Both the position numbers and the translations under genes were made by a program. The notes under the pieces were generated by a model. The model ran no database searches and had not been told where the DNA came from. It saw only the letters and a program-made list of their open reading frames with translations. A DNA stretch of 64,000 nt from positions 5,658,221-5,722,220 of the forward strand of contig NC_081336.1 in NCBI RefSeq assembly GCF_022539665.2. Reading direction: 5' to 3'. Positions 54,042-63,650 of this stretch are shown here, in pieces; the stretch's first letter is position 1; every line of letters begins with the position of its first letter. The DNA is from Daphnia carinata. Its lineage: Eukaryota > Arthropoda > Branchiopoda > Diplostraca > Daphniidae.

Positions 54042-55305
54042 TGTCACCTACGGTGCTGCCCTCGCGGGCAGGGCTGTAGGGGGCACGGGCCTACATAGTA
54101 TTGGTGTGCCCATTTCGTTTTTTCTTTGTCACCCCTTTCTATAAGAAGGGGCAGTATTGTTTGATTTCTCGACCCAGACAGTCGTTTAAATTGTCTTTCG
54201 TTTTCGTCTAGTCTCTCTTAAGTTACGACGCAGTTGTTCAGCCCCTCCTTTTCCTGCCTTAATCCAGCGCTTTCCTTCGTTTTTTTTGTTTTCATACGTC
54301 TGGAAATAAAATCTCCCTTTGTTCATTCATCATCGTCATCTTCACTCTTCTTTCATCCATCTCATCACCACATACATTCCCTCTTTCTCTGTTGCCAACT
54401 CCTTTTGCACGGAGTCAGCAACAAATGGTGCCGAAACCCGGGATTTGACGAACACGTGCAATTCCCGTTCTCGTTAGTAAAACCCTCGCTTGATTTGTAA
54501 ATTGTCGGACATTCTCCCTGTAAACCTTTGGCAGACGTCTACGCCAGCCTGAAGGCACCCACCTGTCCACCACGCGTTTGCCATCTGACAAGAAGATCGG
54601 TGTATCTACGTGAATCATCGACATCCGTTTACGTGTGACTCTATCAGCCTAAAATAACGTCTCTACGTCATGAGTGAAGCCGCGCCCAAAGCCGAAAATA
54701 TGGAAATCGGCCACATTTGGGAACACGGCCCCAACCCCAAGGTAGACGCATAGAAACCTGAACGGCAGAAGAGTGAACGGCCATTACTTCCCGAAAACGA
54801 TCTCAAGAAGAAACGTGGGAAGAGAAAGGCGGCCCACACGAAGTTAACGACACAACTCAGAAAGGCTGTGGAAGACCACAAGATGGGAGCCATAAGATTG
54901 AAGAAATTGCAGGTAGCAGCTTGGCGTGACGAATTGATTCGTATATATGATGAAGTCAAAGCCATTGACAATCAATATACAGAAAGTATATCCGACCTGA
55001 CTGAGCAACAACGTCAAGCATGTGACAAGTGGGAAGCAGACTTCGAAACAGACCACGTTGAAGTTATCAAATTCGCAAGTCGCTACGCCACTTCCTCAAA
55101 TCAGTCTGTCAGCTCGATCGGGACATCAGCTTCGGACATCACATGTAGTACCACGTTATCCGAAAAAAGGCGTACCAACGTTAAACCAACCAGCCTCCTC
55201 CAACAATCGACTCAAGAGGAATTGGAGGCTGAAGCTCGGATGCTGAGGTTGGAACTAAAGTTGGAAACGGCAAGGGCTCAGATGGAAGCAAATACAACTT
55301 AGACA
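54042..55305 (+). mobile_element. Truncated LTR element (LTR, primer site, gag start) inside BEL-2
   Basis: An LTR of 382 bp (54042-54423) runs TGTCACCTACGG to CAGCAACA with a TATAAG box at about 54139. A primer site matching tRNA-Phe lies at 54426-54443 (TGGTGCCGAAACCCGGGA). The gag start then ends abruptly at about 55305, where BEL-2 gag resumes on the other strand. No second LTR. Inferred: an aborted or deleted insertion in the opposite orientation. Confidence 0.72.
54670..55302 (+). pseudogene. gag: Gag N-terminal fragment of the truncated element
   Basis: The ATG at 54670 reads MSEAAPKAENMEIGHIWEHG, one in-frame TAG, then a basic stretch and a helical segment (VAAWRDELIRIYDEVKAIDN) ending in EELEAEARMLRLELKLETAR. 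The composition resembles the N-terminal coiled coil of BEL/Pao Gag. The capsid and everything downstream are missing. Confidence 0.6.
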
Positions 55306-55309
55306 GTTG

Positions 55310-56417
55310 TAGCACAAGTGTTTTTGTAGTACGATTTTTTCTTCTTTCTTCGATAGATGGAACATGGGAACATAGCGATGATTGGTGTTCCGCACCACAG
55401 AAAGCGCGCGGAAACTGGAACTGAGGTTTTGTTCCTGCAACTCCGTTAAACATCGTGGTTGCTAGCCTTGGTTGGAAGTTTTTATGCAACGGCTGGTTCG
55501 GTGGTAGTTGTGACGACTGGCCTGCTTCCATCACTCGTTTTTCTCCCTTCATGGCATTTCGTAGCTGATCGAGCGTGAATTCGTCTCTGTCATGTTGCCG
55601 TGCAACATTTTTCCTCACCTCAACAGGCAGTTTGTCTTGCAGTATGCATACTAGCAGATCTCCATATGTGTCTGAAGGCTTCCCTAGTGACTCCAATCCT
55701 CGAACATACGACTCAAACAAATCGTAAAAACTGCGAAGACTCTTCAAATTACCCTCAGGCTTCTGAAGTGTGTATAGCGCCCTCATGTAAGCGGCAACTA
55801 TCTTTGGTTTTCTACCATAACGTTCGCGAAGTAGATCAACTAGTACTGCATAATTTTCGTTAGAAGGTGTAAGTCCAGCTACAGTTACTAGTACGTTACT
55901 GCCGTGCTGACCCACCAGATAATTAAACTTGTTAATGTTTGCAAGGGTATCATCACTCTCAATTTCTGCATCAAAATCCTGCCAAAATGGTTGCCATTGA
56001 AGGATGTCTCCATTGAAACGCGGTAGTGCAATTTTAGCCTGCTGGCAGCTCTTGAGAGTTTGGAAGTGCTGGCGTCGAATCAATAGGTGAATTTGTTTCT
56101 TGATGTTCTCGTCTTAGGCTTTTGATTCTAAACTGAGTTAGTGACCTCACGTCTTCGATTATGCCCTTCACCACATCAGACGCCTCTACTTCGGCCTGAA
56201 AATTTTCTTCATCCGTGACCAGCAAGATTTGCTTATCTAATTCGACTAAGGTCTCATAACGTGCGTTGAGCTCTTATAATTTGCTTTCTAGCTCATGAAT
56301 TTTCTGGATGGGGTCTATAGTTTCGTCACCAAAAATTGCACCAAGCTTACCACTTAGACGCGTAGCCGCACTTCTACCACCACGCCGCAGAGCCACTAGG
56401 CATGTTCTTTCTGACAT
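55310..56417 (-). pseudogene. gag: BEL-2 gag
   Basis: Starts MSERTCLVALRRGGRSAATR, with an in-frame TAA about 48 codons in, a helical segment, and a shift near 56060. The Pao capsid follows (LPRFNGDILQWQPFWQDFDA, LPVEVRKNVARQHDRDEFTL). The zinc knuckle begins (FCGAEHQSSLCSH, then a frame change to HLCYNCL) and is cut off by the nested insertion. Clear BEL/Pao Gag. Confidence 0.82.
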
Positions 56418-56738
56418 TGTAAATTCAGAAATCTCAAGGAGTTTTTGTTAATACTGAACAAGGTTGTCCCAATCGCCACAGAGAATTACACTAGTACTTG
56501 ATGAATACGGATACCTAAAAATGAATGCGGATGGGAACGGATAAAAGTGGATGTGCCTACGTTGTGTTTTCAAATAGCCATGCCTGTGTGTAACAGGGCT
56601 GTCGGAACCACATGTGTCGCACGCATCACATGTGTCGTGACGCCAACATCTTAAGATGAGAATTGTCTGTCTCGCACAGATTTGTCGGTTCTGCCACTTG
56701 CTATGACCCCAACACTTGAATTTACGATCCTAGTTACT

Positions 56739-56747
56739 ACGGCACCA
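56739..56747 (-). other. Primer-binding site of BEL-2 (tRNA-His-like)
   Basis: TGGTGCCGT matches nine bases of the complement of the animal tRNA-His 3' end, then diverges. Confidence 0.4.
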
Positions 56748-56751
56748 AAAA

Positions 56752-57056
56752 TGTCGAAAATACTTAACGACATTAGTTAATTTAATACTTGTTGACAAAA
56801 GCACTGTCTGTATTTATCGGAGAACTTCAAAAAATTCTTTGTTGGCTCTCGTGAGGGTGAGCCAACAACTGATCAAGGCCAACAAAATTAGCACCCTCCA
56901 GCGTCACTTCGCTGAAAAACCGGGGGAAGGGTACAGAAACAAAAGGAGTTGCGGATTGACCAAACAAGAGGGGGCACATTCAATTTTACTTGCCAACACA
57001 GGGACCAATTTTGACGCATAAAACATTTTTAATGGAAAAGTCGGAGATTTCCGACA
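56752..57056 (-). repeat. 5' LTR of BEL-2
   Basis: Paired with 51012-51313; followed by ATATT at 57057-57061. Confidence 0.9.
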
Positions 57057-57688
57057 ATATTCAAATTGAATACAAGTATATTTGATACTGTTTGAATGTA
57101 GATCATGAAACTGACTCTATAACACTATATTCACATTGAATACACGTATATTTCATGCTGTTTGAATGTAGATATTGAAACTCACTGCATCACACTATAT
57201 TCACATTCAATACACGTATATTTGATGCTGTTTGAATGTAGATATTGAAACTGATTCTGTAACACTATATTCACATTGAATACCCGTATATTTGATGTTG
57301 TTTGAATGTCGATATTGAAATTCACTGTATCACACTATATTTACATTGAATACACGTATATTTGATGTTGTTTGAATGTAGATATTGAAGCTCACTGTAT
57401 CACACAATATTCACATTGAATACACGTATATTTGTTACTGTTTGAATGAAGATCATGAAACTGATTCTATAACCTTATATTCACATTGAATACACGTATA
57501 TTTGAAGCTGTTGGAATACAGATATTGAAACTCACTGTATTATACTATATTCACATTGCATACATGTATATTTGATACTGTTTGAATGTAGATCATGAAA
57601 CTGATTCTATAACACTTTATTCACATTGAATACACGTATATTTGATGCTCTTTGAATGTAGATATTGAAACTCGCTGTATCACACTAT
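57057..57688. repeat. 70-bp minisatellite array, segment 6 (right edge)
   Basis: Nine units. The array ends abruptly at about 57688 within CACACTATTC, and unrelated DNA follows. Confidence 0.93.
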
Positions 57689-58176
57689 TCAGAAGCTTGG
57701 CCACAGATGGTCGTGAACAAGCTAAACAAAATTAAGATAGGCAAGAATATTTGGGCTGACGGTGGGCTCATAGGGGAGGGCAGGGATTGGCGGCGAAGTA
57801 ACACAACACAATTTGGTAAGGAAAAAAGTTTTTATTTAACACGCAGAGCACTGTTTCGCTCCGACTCCAAAACTGACTGCTTAACTACTACTGTAAGTAG
57901 AAGGTCGACTTGGTTAGCACTTCGGGAGGGGTGGGGAATTTTACCGTGTAAATTTAACACAGAGGTGCGAAAAGGGACGTGGCCGGTTCTCGTAGGTTAA
58001 AATCTTCCGTGGGAACCAAGGTCGGTGTGGGGAAACGTTGCCAGCGGGTCGTTCCTTACATACCTTTCGGCTGTGGAAGATTGCGTCCCGCAATCACGAT
58101 GTAATGACGAGGGGTAGAATTGACTCGCTGTCGTGGGAGTGATATCCCTATGTCTCACTTGGAGAGTTGATTACTT
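57689..58176. other. 3' flank of the zinc-ribbon gene
   Basis: No protein gene seen. A minus-strand AATAAA lies at about 57833-57838, a suitable polyadenylation signal for the gene at 58177-58755. Confidence 0.4.
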
Positions 58177-58755
58177 CTATTTCGTTCTGCGCCCAATTTT
58201 CTTCTTGCGCTGGGCCAATGGGGATGCTGGTAGGGCCAAAAAGGTTTCATCAAGAGGTTCGCCGGGCGTGTAGTCTTCGAACGTCGGGGTGGAGCATCTG
58301 GGGTAGTGGTTGTCGTATCCGTACCCTTTCTGGTATCCAGTGTTTACGTAATACTGGGTGGGTACATATTCTCTGATTTGGGGGTCGTCGTCGTCGGTGA
58401 CGAAATGTCCCGGCGTAATTCCGACGCGCCACGATGCCCGGTCTTCCTCTGCTCCATTCAATTTCCTTTTCTTGCTGCGGTGTCGCTCGATGCTGTCATT
58501 CAACGCCACTGCATGCAGGTTCCGGCCGGCAAGGGGAAGCTGAGGGTCGTCATCTTCGGCTCCTTCGCCATGGTAGCGAATGAAGACGAAACTGGCGCCC
58601 GAACAGTTCCGAAAATTTTGAGGTGTACGCCAACCGAGGGTTGTACGGTGGTAAGAGACGGCTGGTCTGCTATTTTCGGCGAGTCGGCACCAGGGGCAGG
58701 TTTCTTCCGTGTGGCTGTGGCCGCAAACTGGACAGGTCTCGTGAGCTCTCGCCAT
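58177..58755 (-). CDS. Unrecognised zinc-ribbon protein, 192 residues
   Basis: The ATG at 58755 starts MARAHETCPVCGHSHTEETC followed by PWC: a CPxCG...CPWC knuckle within the first 23 residues. A polar middle has a basic cluster (RHRSKKRKLNG) and acidic runs (DDDD). The C-terminus is Tyr/Pro/Thr-rich and ends in a basic tail (QRKKKIGRRTK). The open frame extends 37 codons upstream, but that part lies on the core promoter, so I prefer 58755. A TATA-like CTATTTAAG is about 55 bp upstream. No membrane segment. It is one of the few undamaged frames in this part of the window. It could be a small host gene or the cargo of an unrecognised element. Function unknown. Confidence 0.5.
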   Translation of the reverse strand: MARAHETCPVCGHSHTEETCPWCRLAENSRPAVSYHRTTLGWRTPQNFRNCSGASFVFIRYHGEGAEDDDPQLPLAGRNLHAVALNDSIERHRSKKRKLNGAEEDRASWRVGITPGHFVTDDDDPQIREYVPTQYYVNTGYQKGYGYDNHYPRCSTPTFEDYTPGEPLDETFLALPASPLAQRKKKIGRRTK

Positions 58756-58805
58756 AGTTCTTCGTGCTGTTGTGGTCGGAGACACAATGATTCTGCTGAC
58801 GGCGG

Positions 58806-58816
58806 GTTGTAGCTTA
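58806..58816 (-). promoter_or_regulatory. TATA-like box of the zinc-ribbon gene
   Basis: Minus-strand GCGCTATTTAAG about 55 bp before the proposed start codon. Confidence 0.35.
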
Positions 58817-58995
58817 AATAGCGCGGCAGGTGGGAGCAGGGAGGGGGTCTTTTCGGACTTAACCAACGGTGAAAAGGTGATAAATCATGGAAAAAGGGAT
58901 AATGATGGTAACCAAGGTCGGTGTTATGGTGGGTCGTGGGAACGTAGGGTTGATCGTGAGAAAACAGGGGAATCGGTCGATCGTGGGAAAAAGGA

Positions 58996-59152
58996 AAAAA
59001 TGGCGGAGGGGAAGTTGCGGAAAACATACAAGTGGAAGTTGCGTGGGGGTTGTGGGTTCAAGACTCAAAAATGACATTACGAATTTCTTAAGAAAACAAA
59101 ATGGCGGAACACATGAAATGGAAGTTGCATGGGGGTTGTGGGTTCAAGACTA
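58996..59152 (+). repeat. Imperfect tandem duplication, about 95-bp period
   Basis: AAAATGGCGGA, then TGGAAGTTGC and GGGGGTTGTGGGTTCAAGAC, occur twice, separated by about 90 bp. No coding sense. Confidence 0.6.
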
Positions 59153-59654
59153 CCCTTTCAATGACACTGTGATTTTTTTAAAAAATGATTTGTGGTATTT
59201 CTAGTTTTGGCTACTAATACTACTACTAGGTCGGTAGTACTGTAGGCCGGAGTCAGTATAGTTCATTTTTAGCACGGCCGAGGCGGGGTAGGCAGAATCA
59301 TTTTGGCCGGTGTAGGTTCTAGCCGACCTGGATGTAGGCGTAGGCGTCGGACAACATATTGCAAAGGTCATGCAAAACATATGCAAAAGAATGCGAGAAA
59401 TTCAAAATTTATGCGAAGAAATGCAAAAAAATCCAAACAAAAACCACAAGAGAACGCAAAAATATAAAGAAGAGCCGAAAATATCCATGACAATTAATGG
59501 CAGGCGGGGTATTGGCTAAAAACCGCATTTAGAGGGTTTGAACATGGACCAAAACATGACATCCATGATAATCAGAAAGAAAGAAAATATCATAATAGAT
59601 GGCCCGTTTAGGTAAATATTAATAGCATAGATTTTCAAAATTTGGGAGAATGTC
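59153..59654. other. No recognisable feature
   Basis: AT-rich DNA with A-rich runs between 59380 and 59480. Nothing supported. Confidence 0.4.
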
Positions 59655-59735
59655 TCAGAAAGCCGAGTTGGTAAAGGCATCCTAGTTGACGTGGGTTCTG
59701 GTGACAAGGACTTAGGTTCGAATTCCGGGTAGGAA
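59655..59735 (+). repeat. tRNA-like sequence, type II (Leu/Ser-like) SINE head
   Basis: AGCCGAGTTGGTAAAGGCAT is a good box A and GGTTCGAATTCC a good box B at type-II spacing. The arms do not fold into a convincing tRNA, so it is read as a tRNA-derived repeat. Confidence 0.5.
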
Positions 59736-59954
59736 TTCTAAGGCTGATGTGAAGGGCTAAACTGGTGTGACCGGAAAAATGGTTGGGTTACCACTAGACC
59801 ACCTGGAACTGAAAACCGAAGCGGAGGAGAGATAATCGCCACTGGAGCTATCGCCCGGTGAAGGTGGAAAGATGTCTCTCTGAAGTCTACGAACTACCAC
59901 GCCAGCCGAGTCCGGCCACACCTCGAAATGCTGCCCGAATCTATTGATGAATCG

Positions 59955-60818
59955 ACGGAAAGCTGCGTGAACAATACATTCCAGAAGCTGTGACATGCGA
60001 TGAAAAGGAACTGTTTAAGGGGATCGTCTGTGGGGAACACTTTAACAATTTTGATAAAGTCGTCCTCCAGGTAAACCATTTTTCGAAACAGTAGTTTATG
60101 TTTTGAAAATATCTATTTGGATTTGCTTTAGGTTACAGAAAAAGATGTACCTCGATAAATAACATCATTCGAAGAAGCCGGCCTGCGCCCACTACTACTT
60201 CAAAACATTAAGATTGCTGGCTACATAAAATCAACACCTATACAGAAAGCTTCAGTTGCAGATATTCTTGCCAAAAGAGATTTGATTACTTGTGCTGTCA
60301 CGGGCTCCGGCAAAACGGTAATCCAATTAATGAACGCTGTGTAATTTTGAAACCTTGATGCCTTCGTACTAACTTGATTCGAATGGGTCGATATGAACTG
60401 GGTAAGTTGAGGTAAAAGTAATTTTGAGTGGGCACGTCTGTGATTGCGACTACGAAAAGGTCCAATTGCATTTAAGATACTCAAGAAACCCTTCGTGACA
60501 TTCGTTGATTAAGTCATCTAAAATTTCACATTTTTTCATATAGGCGGCGTACTTGGTACCGTTTATGAACATATTGTTAGAACAAGGTGTTTCTGGTGCA
60601 TCCCCGCCATGGTTCAAAAGCCAGAAGTTGTAATTGTCGCACGCACTCGTGAATTTTCGATTCAAATTCACCGCGGGGCGTGTAAATTCTCCTACAATTC
60701 GGTTTTAAAATCTGTCATATATCAAGGAACTGTCACGAGCCATCATCGGTCAAATCTTCAAGCTGGGTGCAATACTCTTGTCGCGACCGCGGGGCGACTC
60801 GAGGATTTTCTCAATTAG
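59955..60818 (+). pseudogene. Vasa/DDX4-like DEAD-box helicase fragment with introns
   Basis: Three exons can be read. Exon a (to 60070): REQYIPEAVTCDEKELFKG. Intron 60071-60131 (GT...AG). Exon b (60132-60317): VTEKDVPR, TAA, ITSFEEAGLRPLLLQNIK, then the Q motif STPIQKASV and Walker A AVTGSGKT. Intron 60318-60543. Exon c (60544-60816): AAYLVPFMN, a frame break near 60603, QKPEVVIVARTREFSIQI (motif Ia, with Arg in place of Pro of PTREL) and [11 protein letters not shown] (Ala for Pro of TPGR). DEAD and helicase C parts are absent. Order, spacing and intron positions are those of vasa-type helicases. One stop, one frameshift and two motif changes make it a pseudogene fragment. Confidence 0.75.
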
Positions 60819-60829
60819 TGTCACGTCAG

Positions 60830-62330
60830 GTAATCTATGGTAACACAGATTCCGTAATGGTGAAATTCGGTGTACCCACGGTGGCCGAAGCCATGGAATT
60901 AGGCCGAGAAGCTGCCGCATTTGTGTCGGCAAAATTTGTCAAACCCATTAATTTGGAATTCGAAAAAGTCTATTACCCCTATTTATTGATCAACGAAAAG
61001 AGGTAATTACGGTTCTGATTTATAAAGACTTGTTAGATGAGATACCAGTTGCACTGTCTGTTTCTGTCTTCACAGGTATCCAGGATTGTATTGGACCAAA
61101 CCTGAAAAGTTTGACAAAATGGATTGTAAGGGTTTAGAAACTGTTCGTCGTGATAATTGTCAACTCGTTGCCAATCTTATCAATAGCTGGTCTGCAGAAA
61201 AGTTTGATTGATCGATAAACAAAAAGTCATCAGTTTTAGTATTCAAAGTTTGAGGTTTTGATATTTTCTCTTAGAGATCCGGATGGAGCACTAGAATACG
61301 CCAAACAATCTATTTTCGACTTGCTGCGCAACAAAGTCGATATCTCACTTCTGATGATTACCAAGGTAGGGCGTAACTATGTTTTGGAATACTGTGATTT
61401 TATCCGTTTGCTTTCTTTTATTAAAAAGGAGCTGACTAAAACAGATAAAGACTACGCCAGCAAACAGGCACATGTGGAACTAGCTCACAAGATGCGTAAG
61501 CGAGATGCTGGTACAACCCCAAAATTAGGGGATCGAGTTCCGTATGTCATTATCGCAGCCGCTAAAAGTACACCAGCCTACCTCAAGATTCGTCTTTGGA
61601 TTTCAAATTTCTCATGAACTATTAAGTTTTCATACGTCTTCTTTAGACGGTAAACCCTATTTTTGTAATGGAATACAGCGTACCTATTGATGCCCCATAC
61701 CATTTGGAAAATCAGCTTTCAAAACCCCTTGTTCGGATTTTGGAACCCATACTTGGATCTAAAGCGGAATCATTGTTGCTACGTAAACATGGACTTATCG
61801 CCTTTATTTGCTTGACATAATTGAACGGTTTGTATTCCGTATTGTAGATGGTTACCATACCCGGACGCCTTCATTTGTTATTTCAAAAATTGGTGGATTG
61901 GCTAGCTTTACCACACGCAAATCCACCTGTGTTGGATGCAAAACCGTCCTTCCAGACGATAGTGCTGTATGCAAGTAAGTCTAATTTCTGCCTATCTCGG
62001 CGATGTTTGTTAAATTTGCTGTTCCAATTTAAACAGATTTTGCAAGCCGAAAGAATTGGAGTTCTACCAGAGGGAAATTGGCCAACTTTATGCTCTCGAA
62101 GAGAAGTTTAATCGTTTATGGACAGAATGTCAACGGTGCCAGGGAAGTCTCAACGAAGAGATTCTTTGTTGCAAGTAAATAGTTTGAGTGATATCCTAAT
62201 CATGTTACATACTTAATACTAATCGTTTGCCACATTTAGCCGAGATTGCCCCATCTATTATATGAGGACAAAAGTTAGAAAAAATCTCACGGAACAGGGT
62301 AAACTTATGGAAAGATTCAGCCTACCCTGA
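60830..62330 (+). pseudogene. DNA polymerase delta catalytic subunit, C-terminal fragment with introns
   Basis: Exons: 60830-61002 ([15 protein letters not shown], motif C with Asn AAC 60842-60844 replacing the catalytic Asp), 61076 to about 61214 ([17 protein letters not shown], with a -1 shift near the end and no GT donor), 61275-61365, 61429 to about 61590 ([29 protein letters not shown]), 61647 to about 61792, 61848-61974 (TCVGCKTVLPDDSAVC, CysA), 62037-62174 (ECQRCQGSL, CysB) and 62240-62330 ([23 protein letters not shown]). Family knowledge: B-family replicative polymerase, motif C YGDTDS, thumb and two C-terminal Cys motifs. The catalytic substitution, the shift and lost donors indicate a pseudogene. 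It begins 12 bp after the helicase fragment. Confidence 0.82.
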
Positions 62331-63090
62331 CAACCTACCGCTCTCGTCAATGATGGTGCATACAGGTAGTGGCTTGGCTTCTGTAAAATAGATTGGAAAC
62401 AATAAATTACACGACTCATTGTTCAGTAAGTTCCCCATAACCAAAAGATTTTAATAAAAATGGTGTATAGCGCCGTAAGAGTCTCGGAGGGAGCAGGCGG
62501 TAAAATACGTGATGTCATGTAATTCCGTATTTTGAAAAACGAAAGTTGATGGCATTAGTAAGTAGATGTATAAGTTATTAGAAAAGTCACGTTGTTGCGA
62601 ATGATCCAGTCGATGAAACATCGTACGAACCAACGCACATTGATTTAATTAGATTAAGTTCTTAGTCTTTCTGTTTTTTTTTTGTGGTTTATTTCAATGC
62701 CTAGATTTTTTTTCTTCCCATCCCATTAAAAATTTTTTTTTATTCAATTAAAGTCTTATTTGTCAAACAAAATATTTGCTTTAGGCTCGTAGGGGGCTAG
62801 TCGCTAGGTGGCCCAGGTGCTGTGCTGAGCTGAGCTGCTGATGGCCACATTTATCATGGCGTCGTAGCGGCTAGTTATATCACGGCAGCCGAACGTGGTA
62901 GACCTTTATTTTTGTAGGTGAAATCCAAGGGAGGAAATGCAAATGCTCGGCGCCATCTTGTACGAACGATGTGGTCTGGCGGACACCTTACCAAGGTGAC
63001 CATGCATTACCTTCGAGTGTATTTAAGGTATACCATTTACTTGCTTTGTAAAAGCTAGGTTTTTAACTTGTGCATCGTAACGATTTTGAA
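62331..63090. other. Spacer between the polymerase and protease fragments
   Basis: AT-rich with T-runs. A short GC-rich part (62800-62960) repeats GCTGAGCTGAGCTGCTGATG. No gene supported. Confidence 0.4.
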
Positions 63091-63092
63091 TT

Positions 63093-63650
63093 GGGTAAGT
63101 TGCAAGTCGGTAGATTTGCTCTGCAGTTTCCCGGATACCAGCACCCTGCTTCGCGAGAACTACTCTACGTTGTTCTGGGGGGCTTAGACGAACATCTGAA
63201 TCCGATTTTGAAGAAGTCTTGCATCGATGGACACTGACAAAATATAGGTGAAATAGCTACAAATTTTTATTAGCAAGGTTCACTTGTGTTCCAACTCATT
63301 TTATTTTTCAGGAAGCTGCACATGAATGTTGGGTATTTTATCATAAGTAGAATACAGATAGATTCTGTAGTAGTAGATCTCTTTAGTTGGGTATTGAAAT
63401 TGGCTTTGGTTTGTATGGGGTCTGATGAGGTCTCAGTTGCATTTGATCCTACTTGTTATTTATCACTGCCAATGCCAGTCGAAAAGGAAGTACCAGTTGA
63501 CCTGTATCTGGCTAACGTGGACCTTTTAGCAGAAATTTTTCTGCTTTCAAGGGATTCAAAGAGTTTGTAGAATATTATGTCTCTAGGATTCCACAGTTTT
63601 AGGTAATTCAATTGACAAGAAATTTACACTGATTCTTGTTTTATTTTTCT
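63093..63650 (+). pseudogene. USP4/11/15-type ubiquitin protease fragment
   Basis: Exon 1 (about 63093-63237) reads KLQVGRFALQFPGYQHPASR, then ELLYVVLGGLDEHLNPILKK: the catalytic-core segment after the Cys box, usually with SQE where ASRE stands. After an intron (acceptor TTTTCAG at about 63312) come EAAHECW, a shift and stop, and DSVVVDLFSWVLKLALVC, then EVSVAFDPTCYLSLPMPVEK, the zinc-finger/palm region with one CxxC Cys altered (VCMGS). Broken frames and changed motifs show a pseudogene. Residual coding may continue towards 63900 (WERKLTEAQCQKNYGSWNDY), but I cannot assign it. Confidence 0.65.

Larger units (their letters stand above)
51012..57056 (-). mobile_element. BEL-2: BEL/Pao retrotransposon, decayed
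   Basis: 302- and 305-bp LTRs (51012-51313, 56752-57056), TG...CA, flanked by perfect ATATT duplications (51007-51011, 57057-57061) inside satellite units. The element reads right to left: primer site, gag, RT, RNase H, integrase tail. A truncated plus-strand element (54042-55305) interrupts it between gag and RT, and parts of the integrase core are deleted. Confidence 0.9.
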
